Shown: positions 45,956 to 59,700 of the stretch, one piece after another
How positions within the stretch are numbered: the first letter of the stretch is position 1
Layout of the letters: each line of letters begins with the position of its first letter
Origin: Sclerurus mexicanus
Taxonomy: Eukaryota > Chordata > Aves > Passeriformes > Furnariidae
Direction: 5' to 3'
NCBI GenBank assembly: GCA_013396755.1
Contig: VWZF01005252.1
Coordinates: forward strand, 1 to 64,000
Length of the DNA stretch: 64,000 bases
The notes under the pieces: generated by a model
Seen by the model: the letters and a program-made list of their open reading frames with translations, nothing else
Databases searched by the model: none
What the model was told of the DNA's origin: nothing
Translations under genes and position numbers: made by a program

Positions 45956-47439
45956 ATTAGAAAGGAGAGACCATGATGAAACTTTCCATTAGCCTGCTTA
46001 GCAAAGGTTGTATTCCATAGACAATGAAATTTAAGGGTTTTTTTGTTGTTTTTTTGAAGAACTTGGCCCTGTTTCTCACTCCTGTCCTATGGGACATATG
46101 CAGTACTGGCCCAGCTGAGAAGAGAATACTTATAGTTTTTAATGGTAGTTTTAGACAAAATGAGGGAATCTAATTAGATTAATGTCCCAATGATACTTGT
46201 GTGACAGAATATACCAAAATACAGATGCCCAAAAACTCACTGGCCCTAACTTGAAGAGAAGGAACAGCTTTATCAAAGCACATCTTAGACTGTAGTGCAC
46301 AGAGAAAAGGCTGTGGTTAAATGCTTCTACATGGATAGATAAGACATAAATGCTCCACTTTCTTCCTGCAAATCTATAGTTGTATTTGACACTAAATCTG
46401 TAGTCAGTAAAGATTGGAATAAGAATGGTGGGGAGATAAAGTATTGTTTCTTCTTCATAGCAAGGGGGAATAGGGTAAAACAGATTGATTTGGTCTTGCA
46501 ATTGCTGTCCTGGGGTTTTCTTGGGGGAAAGAGAGGTGTTGGAAATCCAAAGAGGTTTTTTTAATGGAATTGAAAGTCAGGATTTTGCAGTGGAGGAAAT
46601 GGTAACATGAAACAAATTGGACCATACGGTACCACTCAGAGAAAACTCAGAGAAAACAGGGAGTTTGAAAACTCTTGTGAATTTCTTCATAATTTCTTTC
46701 CAAGTGAAATAGGAAATAAAGTAGATAGATTATTAGCTTACAGGCTGATAATAAAACAGCCAAAGCAGATGGTAAGAATGATAAAGGAAAAGGGAAGGTT
46801 TATGCATAGATCATTAACCACAGTTCGTAATTCATTTGCAGATTTTTATGAGAAACTCAGTGACAAAAGTCCAAGTTAAAAATTTAGACAAAATTAAAGG
46901 AGGCTAAAATCAGCCCAATTAAGACAAATATATAATACACAGTTGACTCAGAAAACTTATTTTTTTACAGTAAAAATAAATGTTTATCAGTTTCTTGCAA
47001 GCCTCAAAGGTAGTAAAAAAAATCTAGTTATTTGCTCTTTGATATACAAAATAAAACCTAGTAGTTCTTTTAGAAAGTTTTCATGACAAAATTAAATGTG
47101 TAAACTTCAGGGAAAGTGATTTTATTTTACAGAATTTCTAAATAGATTTATTTGCTTCGTTCTCATTCGTTCTTACATCAGTATAATTTCCTAAGAGTCA
47201 CAAACACTTGGACATGTGTCCCCAAGCACTGCCTGGGGCTGTTTGTGACACAGAGAGAAAGGGATGCTGGAGCAGGTCCTTGTCTTGTCTCTGGGGTTCT
47301 TCTGGGATGGGAAAAATGGAGTATTTCTTGTGAGTCAGTAGTTGATAGAGGGTGGTGCTTTGTTTCAGGGATTGGTTCTGCAGGAATTCTGCAGTTGTCC
47401 TGACTATACATATTGCTTTTTTTTTGATTCAGTGATGCT
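45956..47439. other. Gene-free interval
   Basis: No gene is supported. A 90-codon frame at 46607-46879 has no recognisable domain. Confidence 0.4.
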
Positions 47440-48111
47440 CTTTCAATGGAGGAGAGATCCCAGCTGACTGGATGCTGGCAAATGTTATCCCAATTTTAAA
47501 GAATGGCAAGAAGCTGGACGATAGAAACTCGAGGCCCGTCAATCTCACTTCAGTGCCTGGTAAAGTTAAGGAGAAGCTTATTCTGGTATTGAAAAACACT
47601 CAAAAGACAATGCTGTCATTGGTCACAGCCACCACAGCTTCAGGAGAGGAAAGTCCTGCTTATCCAACCTGATTTCCTTCTACTACAGGGTAACCCACCT
47701 GGCTGACCAGTGGAAGCCAGCTGATGTGACCTTTTTGGATTTTAGTAAAGCTTTTGATGCTGTCTCTCCCAGGATCCTTCTGGACAAGCTGTCCAGCCCA
47801 CAGCTGGATAAACACATCCTGTGGAGGGTGAGCAGTTGGCTCACAGGTCGGGCACAGAGGGTGACAGTGACTGAGGTGACATCAGACTGGTGACCTGTCA
47901 CTTTGGGGTTCCACAGAGCTCCATCTCGGGCCCTGTGCTCTTCAGCATCTTCATCAGTGACTTGGACATAGCACTGGAAGGGACACTGAGCAAGTTTGCA
48001 GATGAACCAAAACTGGGAGGAGCAGTTGGATCCCTCGAGGGCAGGGAGGCCCTGCAGAGAGACCTGGGCAGGTCAGAGGGCTGGGAATCAACAACCATAG
48101 GAAGTTCAGAA
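47440..48111 (+). mobile_element. CR1 LINE copy 2, reverse-transcriptase segment
   Basis: Plus-strand CR1 RT region truncated at both ends. It begins with GATGCTGGCAAATGTTATCC (about 47470), then carries the same degenerate RT as copy 1: FLDFSKAFDAV, the same TGA stop (47890-47892) and the FADE variant of motif C. 47542-48108 is aligned without gaps to 2291-2857 (offset 45,251) with three mismatches, whereas 47460-47541 is far more diverged from 2209-2290. After 48109 there is no similarity. Confidence 0.9.
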
Positions 48112-51100
48112 AAGTGTGAGAACATTTCAAACTTTTGATTTAATGTGAAAAATATTAAATATTTGGAACTTTTTGTTCAAATCAATGGAAAAAAGAAAAA
48201 GGTGAAGTCTTTCTGTTTCTTGTACAGCACAGAAAAATACATAAGTGAAAGATGTGAACACTGCAAATAAAACTAAATATTCCAAAACAATCAATTTTTT
48301 AGTCAGAATTGAGAACTTTTCACTGGTTTTGGTTTAATGAAGGTACAGTTCTTAACTAAAGTTCTGTGGAACTGTTTTTGTTGGTGACAAAATTTTCTCT
48401 TTTCAGCTAACTGGCGTTAATATGGATTCCTTTTTTGTCCTTCTTCGGAAAAGGAAATTTTTATCATCCAACATAGGGTACTTAATACATTCAGATTTTC
48501 AGTTATGGTTTGACTTGGTTCTTAAGGGTAGGCAGGTTTGAAAACTCAAATGTGCCAAGGAGAAGCACATGTTAAAAACCTGTATTGCATCTTTGATGTC
48601 ATAAATTGGCATGAAACACCAAGTTTACATATTAGGCTTTTGCATTATTTTGCCTTCTTAAAAGTGGGAATGTTTTTTCACCAATTCAGTTTTAATATGG
48701 GGGGGGGGTGGGTGTGGAAATTTCAGTCACTTATGTTACCCGTGCTGATCTGGCTTCATTTTATGTAGTGCTAAAGACAAATGATCTCCCTTCTGCACCA
48801 AGACCATGGTCTGAGTATTCCAGGAAGGAGCAGCAAGGTAATTTTCAAAGATATAGATCTGGGCCCATTTTTGCCAGACGTGCCAGGGTCTTCTTACTGG
48901 TGTGCTCAGTAAAGAACGAGTTAGCTCACAAAAAATCACAGAGGAGTTTCCACAGTCCTCATAATGATGTAAAGTACATTTGGCCAGATGTTGAAATACT
49001 GTTTGGGAGACACTGCAGGTCTTGATACATATTTTCATTCTGTTGTTGATTCCTCCCTCTCCAAATGGTTTATCACCATCAGTTATTTAGTGGATAATCC
49101 TAAGTGCAATTCAAATAATTGCCCTGTGGCTGTTGATAGCTCACAGGGAGATAACAACCACAGTGTGAGGTTTGTATGGATCAGAGAGTATTGTCTGAAG
49201 CAAGAGGACTTGAACTAAGAGGGTTCTTTGTAGTAGAATGAATTCTCAAGAGTTATCTCTGATGTAAATGGAGTACTTATTTTGGAATGTGGTTCAAGGC
49301 ATTTTTCATGTGTGTGAATTAATGATTTTGATGTCTTTAACTTTTAGAGGACATCAGAAACCAAAATAATGGATTTGAGGACTCTGTGTTTAAAAGAAAC
49401 GTTGTATCTTGCTTTAATTTCCAGTTCAATCCTATATTTCTGGGATGTATCTTTTCTAGTACATGGTTTTAGTTATTATGTTTGAAAACTGCAGAATAAA
49501 CTGGGATTGTGTATATGCAATTGAGCCAGGTTAGCTGAGGACACAGCTCTCCTGCCTCAAACTGGGGCAAATTCAGTTGGAGTGTAGTCCTTACATTTCT
49601 CAATTTTCATTTTGCTCTAATAAGTACAACAATTATCACCTGCCTCTTTCAGTCCCATAAATGTCTTGTGCTTCAGCCAGGAGGTTGTTTTTGCTTTTCC
49701 TTTAGAGGAAGTTACCCAAATCCGTGGGAAAGTTTTTTCCGGCAACAGAATCGAGAAACAGGTAGCAGAGTCTTCTTCAGGATGCTTTGGGGTGGACTAT
49801 GTCCCAGGATTTTAATGTGAGGGACAGTGCAGAGCATCTTGGTCTTTCCCACTCAAGAGAGGCCAACAGGTAAAGAGTTCTAGAATAGAGGACCCAGGTG
49901 GCAATCCTGACTTCTCCTGTATCAGCTCTGACTGGTTAGAAAAAAAGAAATCTGTGCACTGCAGGTGCCCCTCTGGTTCTGTAGTTCCCAGAGTATTTTG
50001 CCGTGAGGTGGTCAGTATGGCCAGCAAAAATAACCCTGGAATGATTTGCTTTCTTTCATTGTTGCTGTTTTCTAGAAGCAAAAGTCTGTTCCCCCAGGCT
50101 CCCAGTGGCTTACAGAGCCAGTGTATTATCTTGGAATAGTGAATCCAGTCTACTTGTCTGAAACAAAACATTACAACAGTCCCTTTTAATTGTTCTTTTT
50201 CATGTATTTGTTGTTGAGACACTGTACCTGCTGTCCTATTCACCGTGTCACATCTGCCTGCACTCCTCTTTATCCCCCTTTGGCAGAGCAGGCAGTCATG
50301 GGAACAGCTCTCGCATCACCAGGTTGTTTCATTAGCTTGTTCTGAAAGTGCTTTTAGCTGTGTGTGGGAAAAAAAATGAACATTATTCTTGACTTCCAGT
50401 TTAAAGCTGGCAAAATATGAGTTTCGGTTCCTCCTCATGAGCCTCATACAATGAGCTTAACAGGTGACACAATGACTGTTTTGTATGCATAAGCCTAGAG
50501 GGTCTTGTTCACTACAGCTGAAATTTGTGATGAACAGATCTTTACAACACAATTTCTAATGTCGTAGCAGCTTTACACTGAGTGGTTTAATTTCATGCCA
50601 GCTTTAGATAAGATTTTTTTTTGTTTCATTCCTGTGGTTATTCAATAGCCTATTGTTAAAACTCAGCACTCAGGTATGTGCCTGTTACAAGCTAGAAGCA
50701 GAAAGAAATCCAGTAGTGCTACAGCAATGAAAAAACTTACCATAATCTAAATGATGCAATAAACAAGCACAATATTTGATGGGGACTGTGGTTATCTCTT
50801 TGTGTCCTTCCAGCTTGTGCTCTTTGGTGTGATAGGAATTTATATATGAGGCTAAGAACCAATAAATAATATTTAACTCTTCATGGTGATCCTTTCTAAA
50901 ATCATACTTTCTATAGGATTAAAACTGTTTCTGTTTGCTTCATCAACGGTAATGTCTTAAAACAGAGATTACTGTGGAAGTTGTAAGATACTTTAACTGC
51001 AGTTATGGTGATACCTTTCAAGAATATGCATCCTCTCTATTTGCTCAGTCTTTATAATTTTTAGGAGCCCTTTTGTTAAAAAAAAGACCATTTTAATGTC

Positions 51101-53902
51101 TACACATTATCAAACATACTTACATTTTGCTAACAAGGATGCAAATAGGTGAATATTTACATATAGATTGTCCACAAAAGAATCTTGCACATCTTTGTTA
51201 TGCATGGAAAATTTATCCTTCTTTGTTTTCTGAAGGTTCCACCATTACCACTGCAGCTTTTTGATCCCTGTGCTTTGTGCATTTGCCTGGTGCCTCAGAA
51301 AGTCTGGAATGCCTCAGTATGGAGAGCAAGGAGAAAATATGGGGCTGTTTATGCACCAGTCTGTGGTGTTTACACATCTATCAGCAAATGCGGGCGGCTC
51401 AAAAAACTAAGGAAAGCAACAGGACTTGCTCTGAACCAACCACCTGACCCAAGGTAGAGAAATAAGAAGTTCTTCTAATAAGAAGGTCCCTCACCTGTGA
51501 TATAAGAGCCTGGGTACATATTAAGAAGATTGGAGAGAGAGTCCTGGTAAAAGGAGCTGGATGGGGGGTTGGAGTTTGGGAGGAAGAGATCAATGGGAGC
51601 TGACTCTGCTCAGCTCAGAGAGTGAGTAGTTGCTGAGTCCTGCGTTGCCCAGACCCCAGGAGCCAGAGAACACCTTCTCTTTAGGGGCACAGGACTGGCT
51701 GGTGAGGATGGAGTAGTGAAGAGCCTGGGGTAATATCCTTCATACCTTTCCACCCCTGGTCACCAACATCCTCCCAGAACTCCTGGATAACACCACCACT
51801 TATTATTTGTTTGTTACTGTGCTAACAGAAGATAATTCAAAATTGATTATAGCATAATGAATTTTGAGAGCTCTCCTAAAGCACAGCCCAGTATTATCTG
51901 CCTACTGCACAGCTGTTTCAAGACATTTCAGGGAGTGGGCTTGACTTTTCTTTTTTTTACCTTGCCTGCGACTTCAGATGGCCAGAACACTCAAAAATGG
52001 GTTTCCTGTCTTGGATACCAAATGCCATTTGTAAAGCTTTGCTGAATGTTCATCTTAAAAGGCTTGGGCCATGAGCTTTGCCTACTGCAAGTTACCATTT
52101 GGGAAATGTCTGCTTTAGAATTTAATCCTGGGGACCTCTGTCATGTGAGAAACAGTATATTGGATTTAGGAGGGGCTTTGGGTTCCCCCGACCCCCCAAA
52201 GCGTATTAGTACTTTCACTTAAGTTAGCTTTAGCAGGATGCTTAGTCAGTGGTGAAGTTGCTCATTAGCAGTAAGCTGGTGTAATTGTAGTGAATTTGTC
52301 CATCTATATTAAATTATTCTCCGTTACTTACTTTATTCTCCTTAAAAGTTTCAGTTTATCTGTATAACCTTCATTATAACTTTTATGTCTTTGGAAACAG
52401 TCCCTTCAAATAGCTGTTACCCTTCCTCACATCATGATTTTGAGGTTAAGAGTCCAGTTACTGTTTTAAGATGATAAGTATAGAAAATGGGGATCACAAA
52501 TATCTTCGTCTGTATTCTTTCTTTCCTAATATATCCCTGCACATTCATTTGATTTCTGTCTCTCTGAATTTTCACAAAGTGTTAGTCAAGCCAGCACACA
52601 ACAGAGTGCTGCTGTTCATGTTTTGCATTTAATCTGATAATTGGGCACTTTAGGCGTTAAGAAATTGAAACGACATTCCTTCACCCAGCTCAAAGCCAAG
52701 CTAAAACATTCCCAGCCCTGAGCTGAGGTGATGGGAGAAGTCAAAGCTTTAAAGCTTAAGCTGCAGTGAAACTCTGTTTCTAAGCAGGTCTTAAAGTAGA
52801 TGGGAAGAGATCAGAGACCTCCAGGAGAGATCATTAATTTTCCTTCACCTTCTGCACCGCAGAGGACTTTTTCCATGTTCAAGGGCTTCAGTTTGCCATT
52901 TGAAGTGACATAACCTGTTGTGCTCATGATTTCTTCTCCTCACTGCATCCAGGCCTGGAAAACAAATGATAGTGAGTTTGATCTGTCAGGCCCATACATG
53001 AAGTCCAGGTTGAGTGCTCTGTTTTTGGAATACAGTTGCTTCTGTGGCAGGTACTGTGCCTTTTTCAGAAATTTTTCTGTAGCTTTCATTTCTTTTGGAG
53101 CAAAGTGTGTATCCCAAATAACACAAATCTGCAGGAAGCTTTAGTTTCAACAGATTAGTACTTCAATGAAAGAATAATCAAATTTTTGTCCTGGCCCTTC
53201 AGTGTAGTTACATCTTGTCAGGTCAGATGAAAAAGTCAGTGAGAAGTCTTTTGGAGGCTGAGGTGCTGAGAACAGCCTGGCTTCTGTGAGGAAATCTGAT
53301 GTCAAAGGCTGGCTGTATACCAGATGGTTAAAGTACCTGAATATTGCTGTGTTGCCATCTTTTTGTTCCTTCTGCAATTGTCAAGGATTTCAGTGCTTAC
53401 ATCTGAAAATTATTTGAGAGTTGAACTTCGGGACAATTTTGATTATGATGCTGGAGGCATGTGATCTACCATCAAGCTGTTCAGATTGAAGAATTTAAAA
53501 ATTTAAAAATTTGGATTACAGTCTGAAGAAGAAAGGTAAATTCCCAGTAATTCAATTTATTTGAATCTTCTGCTGTGTACAACATGATTTTAGAGTCCTC
53601 TATCACTTTCCACTTTAGTTCCTTGTTTCCTGGCAGAAGGGTGCTAATCTAGTCATGCCATTGCGAGAAACAGTTTCTTATCTCTGATCGTCCTAGTCAC
53701 CCTTTCCATGCTTTTTCCTACTCTGCTGTACTTCTTTGAAGTAAGGGGATCAGAACCATAGTAGTGACTTTATGATTTCTATTCAGGAAATCATTATTTT
53801 TCTAAGTTTTAGAACATTAATTCATTTTGCATTACTTCTGTTTGTATTGGTCTTGAACTTCATCAGCTCTCTCATAACCTGGCCCTTCCTTCTCATGCAG
53901 TA
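48112..53902. other. Gene-free AT-rich interval
   Basis: No coding gene is supported. A poly-G run (about 48700-48708) is present. The block 51400-51830 has LTR-like features (GATATAAGAGCC, and TGTTACTGTGCTAACA at its end) but I could not fix its start or any target-site duplication. Confidence 0.35.
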
Positions 53903-54035
53903 AGGAAGTGTCCAAGGCCAGGTTGGACTTGGCTTGGAGCAACCTGGTCTAGTGGAAGGTGTCCCTGCCCATGGCAGGGAGCGGAGATGATCTTTAAGGT
54001 CCTTTCCAACCCAAACCCATTCATGATTCTATGAT
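53903..54035 (+). mobile_element. CR1 3' end
   Basis: Plus-strand CR1 terminus: GTGTCCAAGGCCAGGTTGGA, CTAGTGGAAGGTGTCCCTGC, GATGATCTTTAAGGTCCTTT and CCAACCCAAACCCATTCATG then ATTCTATGATAATTCC. 5'-truncated copy. Confidence 0.95.
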
Positions 54036-56638
54036 AATTCCCTTTTGGAATATGTGACATTGTTGGCTCAAGGATCAGGTCCATTGCTGACAGGTGAGGT
54101 GTTACTTCTGAGGAACTTGTGTGGGGAGGGAAGAGAAGGAACAGAGAGAGGAGTCAGGATCAGGTGAAAAAGCAGAGCAGCAGTGTTTGTGTTCATCATG
54201 TTCAGATGTACCTGGACATTTCTGCAGTGCTTTGTGGTCCCAGGAGAGTAAGTCCTTACACAGGAGCCTTACTGGAAGGGGCTGCTCTTGTGCTCTGTGT
54301 GCAGCCACCTGTGAGGAGTCTGGTCATCCTGTTCTCTATTCCTAGTTTTGTAATGGAAGTTTTACAGCATCCCATCAAAGCCAGGGTGTTGAAAGAAGTA
54401 GAAGAAACAACAAAACAAAGACCAGATGGAGTCAAATAACTATTAGTAAATGCTGGAGGAAATAAATGCTGATGTCTGGCAACAAAATCTCAGTGAACAG
54501 CTCTCTATAAATTATTTCCTAAAGGCAAGCTGAGCAGAATGAAACTATTTGGTGGCAGCCAGAGATACAGACAACCTAGAGGTAATTGGACACACTTCCT
54601 GTTAGGAAATGCAGATTGTGTTTTGCTGTATGAAATGGTCCAGCCAGTGAGCCTCGTGGGTTTGCTTTGCATTGCTTTGCTAACAGAACTGGACCAGGGG
54701 GAACTCAGCAGAAGGATACAGCTACAGTATTGCCCACGGCTTAAAATCTGTTCAAGAGAAGTAATGTCCAAATAAAAACAATCAAAGAACTTTATATTGC
54801 CTAGGTCCATTAGGGATAATTAGCAGCACTAGATAATAAAGTTTTGAAAGCCATGTTAGCCCATAGCTAACACTTGACAGCTGGCAGTGTGCGCAGGGAA
54901 TATGGCAGTAGCTGTTCTTCCTTTCTGTAAGGGGTGGTAGTCTATAAAATCTGAGGTGTTTAGTAAGCAAGCACATTAATTATTTGCTACTTACTCCTGC
55001 AAGGTATTGGGATTATTTGATTTCTGAGAAGAGCATTGACAAATGAAGATTGTCTGGACAGTTGCAATTTTCATGTTTAAAGTTCTCTCCAATGAGCAAA
55101 TGCTTGGACAGCTGTGATTTTTTATCTGAGCATTCCAGAGGGGACTTCTAGCCCAATGTGCCCTGCAAGTCTGTGGAGAGAAACGTGCAGCAGGGCTGGA
55201 GCCTTTTCACCTGCTCTGCACACACCAAAAGGATGAGAAAATAAAAGCTAAAATTTGTGTCAGTCCCACATTATGATTTACACAATTGGTTTTTAGAAGC
55301 AATCTCACTACTTCCTGAAGATGACTTCTGGTAATCTATTTTTGTAAGAATATGTACTTCAGATGTTTCTGCAAAACAGAGAGTGCAGCAAACAGGTTAA
55401 TTAAGGTCGTAAAGATAAAAGTAGCCAGTGTTTCACAGGAAGGCGATTGTTTCTGTCCAGCCAGGTGCTGTCTGTGTGTCACTGGGTACAGTGTTGTCTC
55501 AGCCCCTTGGACACAGACCATTTTACTCCATGTTTGTTCACTGAATCTGGTCACTTCGTGACTGTGGTTTACAAAAATGAAATAGGTTATTTCATGCGTC
55601 AAGGAAAATCTACTCTCAGCACAGATTGTAACTTGTTCCAAGGCGTAGCTGCGCTGCATAACTCTTTCTTCAGAGCAGAGAATTTCTGCCTTTTTTTGAA
55701 TGTTTTGCCATTTCTCTGTCATTTTAAACTTTTTGGGCCAATGCATGTCAGCTCTGTATCTAGAAAGAAAAGTTTAAGGAGTTGCTGTGACTCATGTAAA
55801 ACCGTAAAAAGAAAATTTAAATGCATAGTAACTGCATCAGTATCAGTCAGTGTAGTCAAGGATCCTCTCTGTGTCAGTAGGCAAGTGTCGGATGTTTCAA
55901 ATATATTAAAATAAATAAATAACATTTGAGTTATGCAATTATGTGAGTTTTGCTGAATTTTTTTTTAGTCTAGATGCCTCTGATTTATTTTTTGAATGTC
56001 CTTCATGGTTATTTTTATTTAGAATAGAATAATAAAATATCTTAGTGTTTTAAACTTCTGCTGTGTTTTAAATCTCATTTATAACCTGTGGCATAGAATT
56101 CCACAATGGAATTGTGATTGTGCACTCTATAAAGATTTTTTTTTTTAATCAGCTGCATGTGGTGTTACATCTTGATTTCATTGGTCACACGAGTGATTTT
56201 CTTTGAAGGATAAGAATGGCTATTCAATTTTACTAATTCACTGTTGAATTAAAAATTTCAAAATTAAACAGGTCCCCACACATGGAAGGGCTCTAAATAT
56301 CTCTGGGGTTTTTGTTACCCTTCTGTGTACCTCTGCTATTTCTGTTATATACCTTTCTTCTCCAGTGGTATCAGCAAGCTCTGGTCTCGATAGCTTGTCA
56401 GCTTCTCTAATAGCACAGTATTTTCAGTGACATCTGCAGAAAACTGAATTTCTTTCTTGGCTACATTTTTTTTTCCTCTTGAATTGTCCTCTAGACACAG
56501 AAGTTTAAAATTATTTTTCCTTCTGTTTGCCTCCAGAGAACAGGAAACAAACTGATAAAGTTTCCTGGTTCTTTTTTCAATGTCAAACTTATTAATGCCA
56601 GGAGGGAATGCCTTGAGTTCCAGGGCCATCTGAAGGAT
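54036..56638. other. Gene-free interval
   Basis: No gene supported. Frames such as 55447-55914 (+) and 55336-55746 (-) overlap each other on opposite strands and have no recognised domain. Confidence 0.4.
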
Positions 56639-56982
56639 GTGCCTAATATCATTACCTATCCTTTGTTATACTGAACACAGAGTAATATGAGCAAATATCA
56701 CCAGTCAAAACTACAGATTGGGTGTGCCTGCTCAGCCACTCGATATTTATAAATATCTTCTATATATATAGGCAGAGCTTGTCATCATAGATCCCCACAG
56801 CAGTGCAGAGGCATTAGAACAAGCCAGCATTTGAGCATAGAGGAGTCTGTGCACGATATATTGCATCGAACACTGCAGTAATGCTCTTAACTCGGCTGCA
56901 CTCTCACAGCTCTAGTTTTGACTGATGATATTTGCTCATATTACTCTGTGTTCAGTATAACAAGGGATAGCTAATTGGGCAC
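56639..56982. repeat. Long inverted repeat, possible MITE
   Basis: Left arm 56663-56713 and right arm 56913-56963 are reverse complements at 50 of 51 positions (left TTGTTATACTGAACACAGAG). Weaker complementarity continues outward to GTGCCTAA at 56639 and TTGGGCAC at 56982. The 199 nt centre contains GATATTTATAAATATC (a perfect palindrome) and CTATATATATAG. No open frame lies inside. A short non-autonomous DNA transposon or fold-back element is the simplest reading; no clear target-site duplication was found. Confidence 0.85.
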
Positions 56983-56989
56983 CAATTTA

Positions 56990-57272
56990 TTCTCTCTGTG
57001 ACCAGCGACAAGACCGAGGGGAACAGCATGAAGCTGTGACAAGGGAGGGTCAGGCTGGATATTAGGAAAGGTTCTTCCCCCAGAGGGTGGTGGGCACTGA
57101 ACAGGCGCTCCCCAGGGCAGTGGGCGCAGCTCCAAGGCTGCCAGAGCTTCAGGAGCCCTTGGACAACACTCTCAGGTGGAATTGTTGGAGTGTCCTGGGC
57201 AGGGTCAAGAGTGGGACTTGATAATCCTTGTGGAGTGCTTTCCAACTCAGGATATTCTATGATTCTATATAT
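56990..57272 (+). mobile_element. CR1 3' end, a second subfamily
   Basis: Plus-strand CR1 3' UTR of the type reading GGATATTAGGAAAGGTTCTT, CCCAGAGGGTGGTGGGCACT, CAGGCGCTCCCCAGGGCAGT, GACTTGATAATCCTTGTGGA and TTCCAACTCAGGATATTCTA then TGATTCTA. The wording differs from the other CR1 tails here, so it belongs to another CR1 subfamily. Confidence 0.9.
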
Positions 57273-58077
57273 GTGAGAAGACTCCCATCCTAAGAACAGA
57301 GAGGCTTCTCCAATAGAGGTAAAGTGTGAGTCACCCGGCTTTTTTGAGGGCCGGTGGTAACTGGAGTCCTGGAAACAGGATGCTGACATGGAGGAGAGCA
57401 GGAGGAGCTACACAGCCTGACCTGTGTGCAAAGCTGCAAGACAGGTCCTGCTCACACAACCTGCCTCTCTTTCAACAGCAGTGGCTTTCTGTAGTTCTGA
57501 AGCCCATGTGTTGTTCTGCAGACACAAAAGGCACCGTGTGCCCAGTCACTGACAGCAGCGCCTGAGGCATCTGGTCCCACAGGTACCATGTGAATGAGGT
57601 AACACAGGTATTGCTGGGTGGCACAGAGCTCTGTGCGATGTGGATTTGAAGATGCCAGCTACAGAGATGTCAAGAAAGGCTGTTGGTTCAATGTAGAAGC
57701 AGATCAATATGTTGAATAAATACTGCACTAGCTGCCTAGGATTTTTGAGCTATCAGGAATTGGCAGGAGTACCTCTTATGGATAAAAAAGGACTATTAAA
57801 ATATCCAGATTACAACGCAAATGTTGTAATTTTACACCTATTTACTTTATTTTGGCTGGATGTTTGATTTTAGATGTCCCTGCAGATACCTTTGAAAGCA
57901 AAACTAGCACTACTGCTGAGAGTGGTCACAGGCCACCTGAAGTGTCTTGGAAGACTTTAAAGCAAACTTTGTTTGCTGTGCAGGTGAGGGCCTGTAGGTT
58001 AGCAACAATCTCAGAACAATAATGACCTTTTTTCCCAGTGCACCAGAGTACCCAGCCATGTATTGAGTGTCTCCAGG

Positions 58078-58150
58078 TCACAGAAACAGAAAACAGCCCA
58101 TGTTGGAAGGGACCCTAAAGATAATCTGGTCCAAACTTTTAACATAATCA
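58078..58150 (-). mobile_element. CR1 3' end fragment, antisense
   Basis: Plus strand reads GTTGGAAGGGACCCTAAAGA then TAATCTGGTCCAAAC, the reverse complement of a CR1 terminus, preceded by CACAGAAACAGAAAA where the short terminal repeats would be. Confidence 0.75.
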
Positions 58151-59627
58151 GGTCACTGGGGAAAAGGAATACTTTGATGAGGCTGTGGATGGCTCAGAAC
58201 CATCGATCTCCAATTTCTGTCTCAAATTTGCTTTTGGTTCTCCTTGTTGTGTCCTTTTAGCAGTATCCCTGGTGAGTATACTCGACAGGAAATTACATGT
58301 GGTTACAACAGGCTTATATTTCCAGATTTAGGAACTTTCACTAGCAGCATAGAAGGCCAGTGATAAAGCTTTTCTTTGCTTGCTGACTCAGCCCAGAGGT
58401 CCCTTAGAGCAAAACTATATAGGTCTGCTAAATGAGATCTTAAAATGAGAATACAGAAACAATATTACAGCTTTCAAATCTTTCTGATTGAAAGCTCTAA
58501 CTATATATCCAGAGGGTGTATTATATTGCTTTCACATTACCAAGCTTTCAGGACCCATTCAAAAACCTGCCCCAAACAGAATCAGGAATGACATTGTCTC
58601 TACCTCTTTTCAAAAGAAAGGAGAGGAATGCTGAAGTAGTTTAAAGTCACTGTGAGAAACAAAATTTGGGCTGGCAGGCCATAAAAGTGGGGATTCATTA
58701 TGCTCCCTTCTACTCTGCACAATAAAGAACCAGCCAGAGATGTGAGTGAAAGTTAAAGCTGGTCTTTTCAGCAGCAGTCCCGGTGTGAGTTATGTGCTTC
58801 CCAGTGGTGAGCACTCACCTTGCTCTGATGTGTTCCTGCTCACTTCAAGAGCAGAGTCTGGAGCACCTGCCTCCTATCTGAGAAACTGAAAATGAATGTC
58901 TTGGAGTGTTTTCTGAGCAGTGCCTTTCTTCTTCTTACAGACTTCCTGTGGTACCGCTGGGAGATGGGAGCTGTAACAGCATCANCCTATCTATTTAGAT
59001 TCCAGCTGATTCCTGAGCGTATCTAACTATTATCACGTGATTTTGACTTTTCTTAAAAATGAGATCCTAACATGCCTTTGAACATGAATCTGAGATCACA
59101 GAATCACAGGATTTAGAAACAGATTACTGTGTGCATCCTCTACCAATTCATTTCAGATCTTCATTTTATTTTATACAGAGATTTCATCCCACTCACTGCC
59201 ATGTTAATGGAAGAAGTCTCCTCTCAGAAAGTGGTCTTTAAACCACTGAAGTATTTGTTCAAATTAATTGCTGTAATAGGCAACACTTCTCAAATAACAG
59301 TCTACGTATCTGACACAGCACTTAGTGTGTTCCTGGAAATATTTCTGGGTGCCAGCACTGACCAGACCACTCAGTCACACAGAGCGTGTGGTCTGCACAC
59401 ATTTACAGCAATGACACTTGTGGAAGTTACACAGTTCACAAGTGTGCAAATCACACATCTCCGAGAAATATTAGAAGAATAAGATAACCCCTGTGTAATT
59501 TACTTTTTAAAAAAGTGACACTTCAAGTCAGACATGGCAATTTATATAACACAGCAATTTTATGACCGTGGTCCTGATAAGTACTGAAAACTCAAGTCAG
59601 GAGGATGTCTTGTGCACATTATTTTCC

Positions 59628-59700
59628 TAGAATTATTTGGGTTGGAAGGGACCTTTAAGGTCATTGAGCCCAACTGACTCACAGTGCTTCAGATGGCTGA
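59628..59700 (-). mobile_element. CR1 3' end fragment, antisense
   Basis: Plus strand reads TTGGGTTGGAAGGGACCTTT then AAGGTCATTGAGCCCAACTG, the reverse complement of a CR1 terminus. Only about 70 bp remain recognisable. Confidence 0.85.

Noticed and set aside
51400..51830. Possible additional LTR ending TGTTACTGTGCTAACA
   Set aside because: The start, poly(A) signal and target duplication could not be located, so it was not called as an element.
58985..58985. Single undetermined base 'n'
   Set aside because: A sequencing or assembly ambiguity with no biological signal around it.
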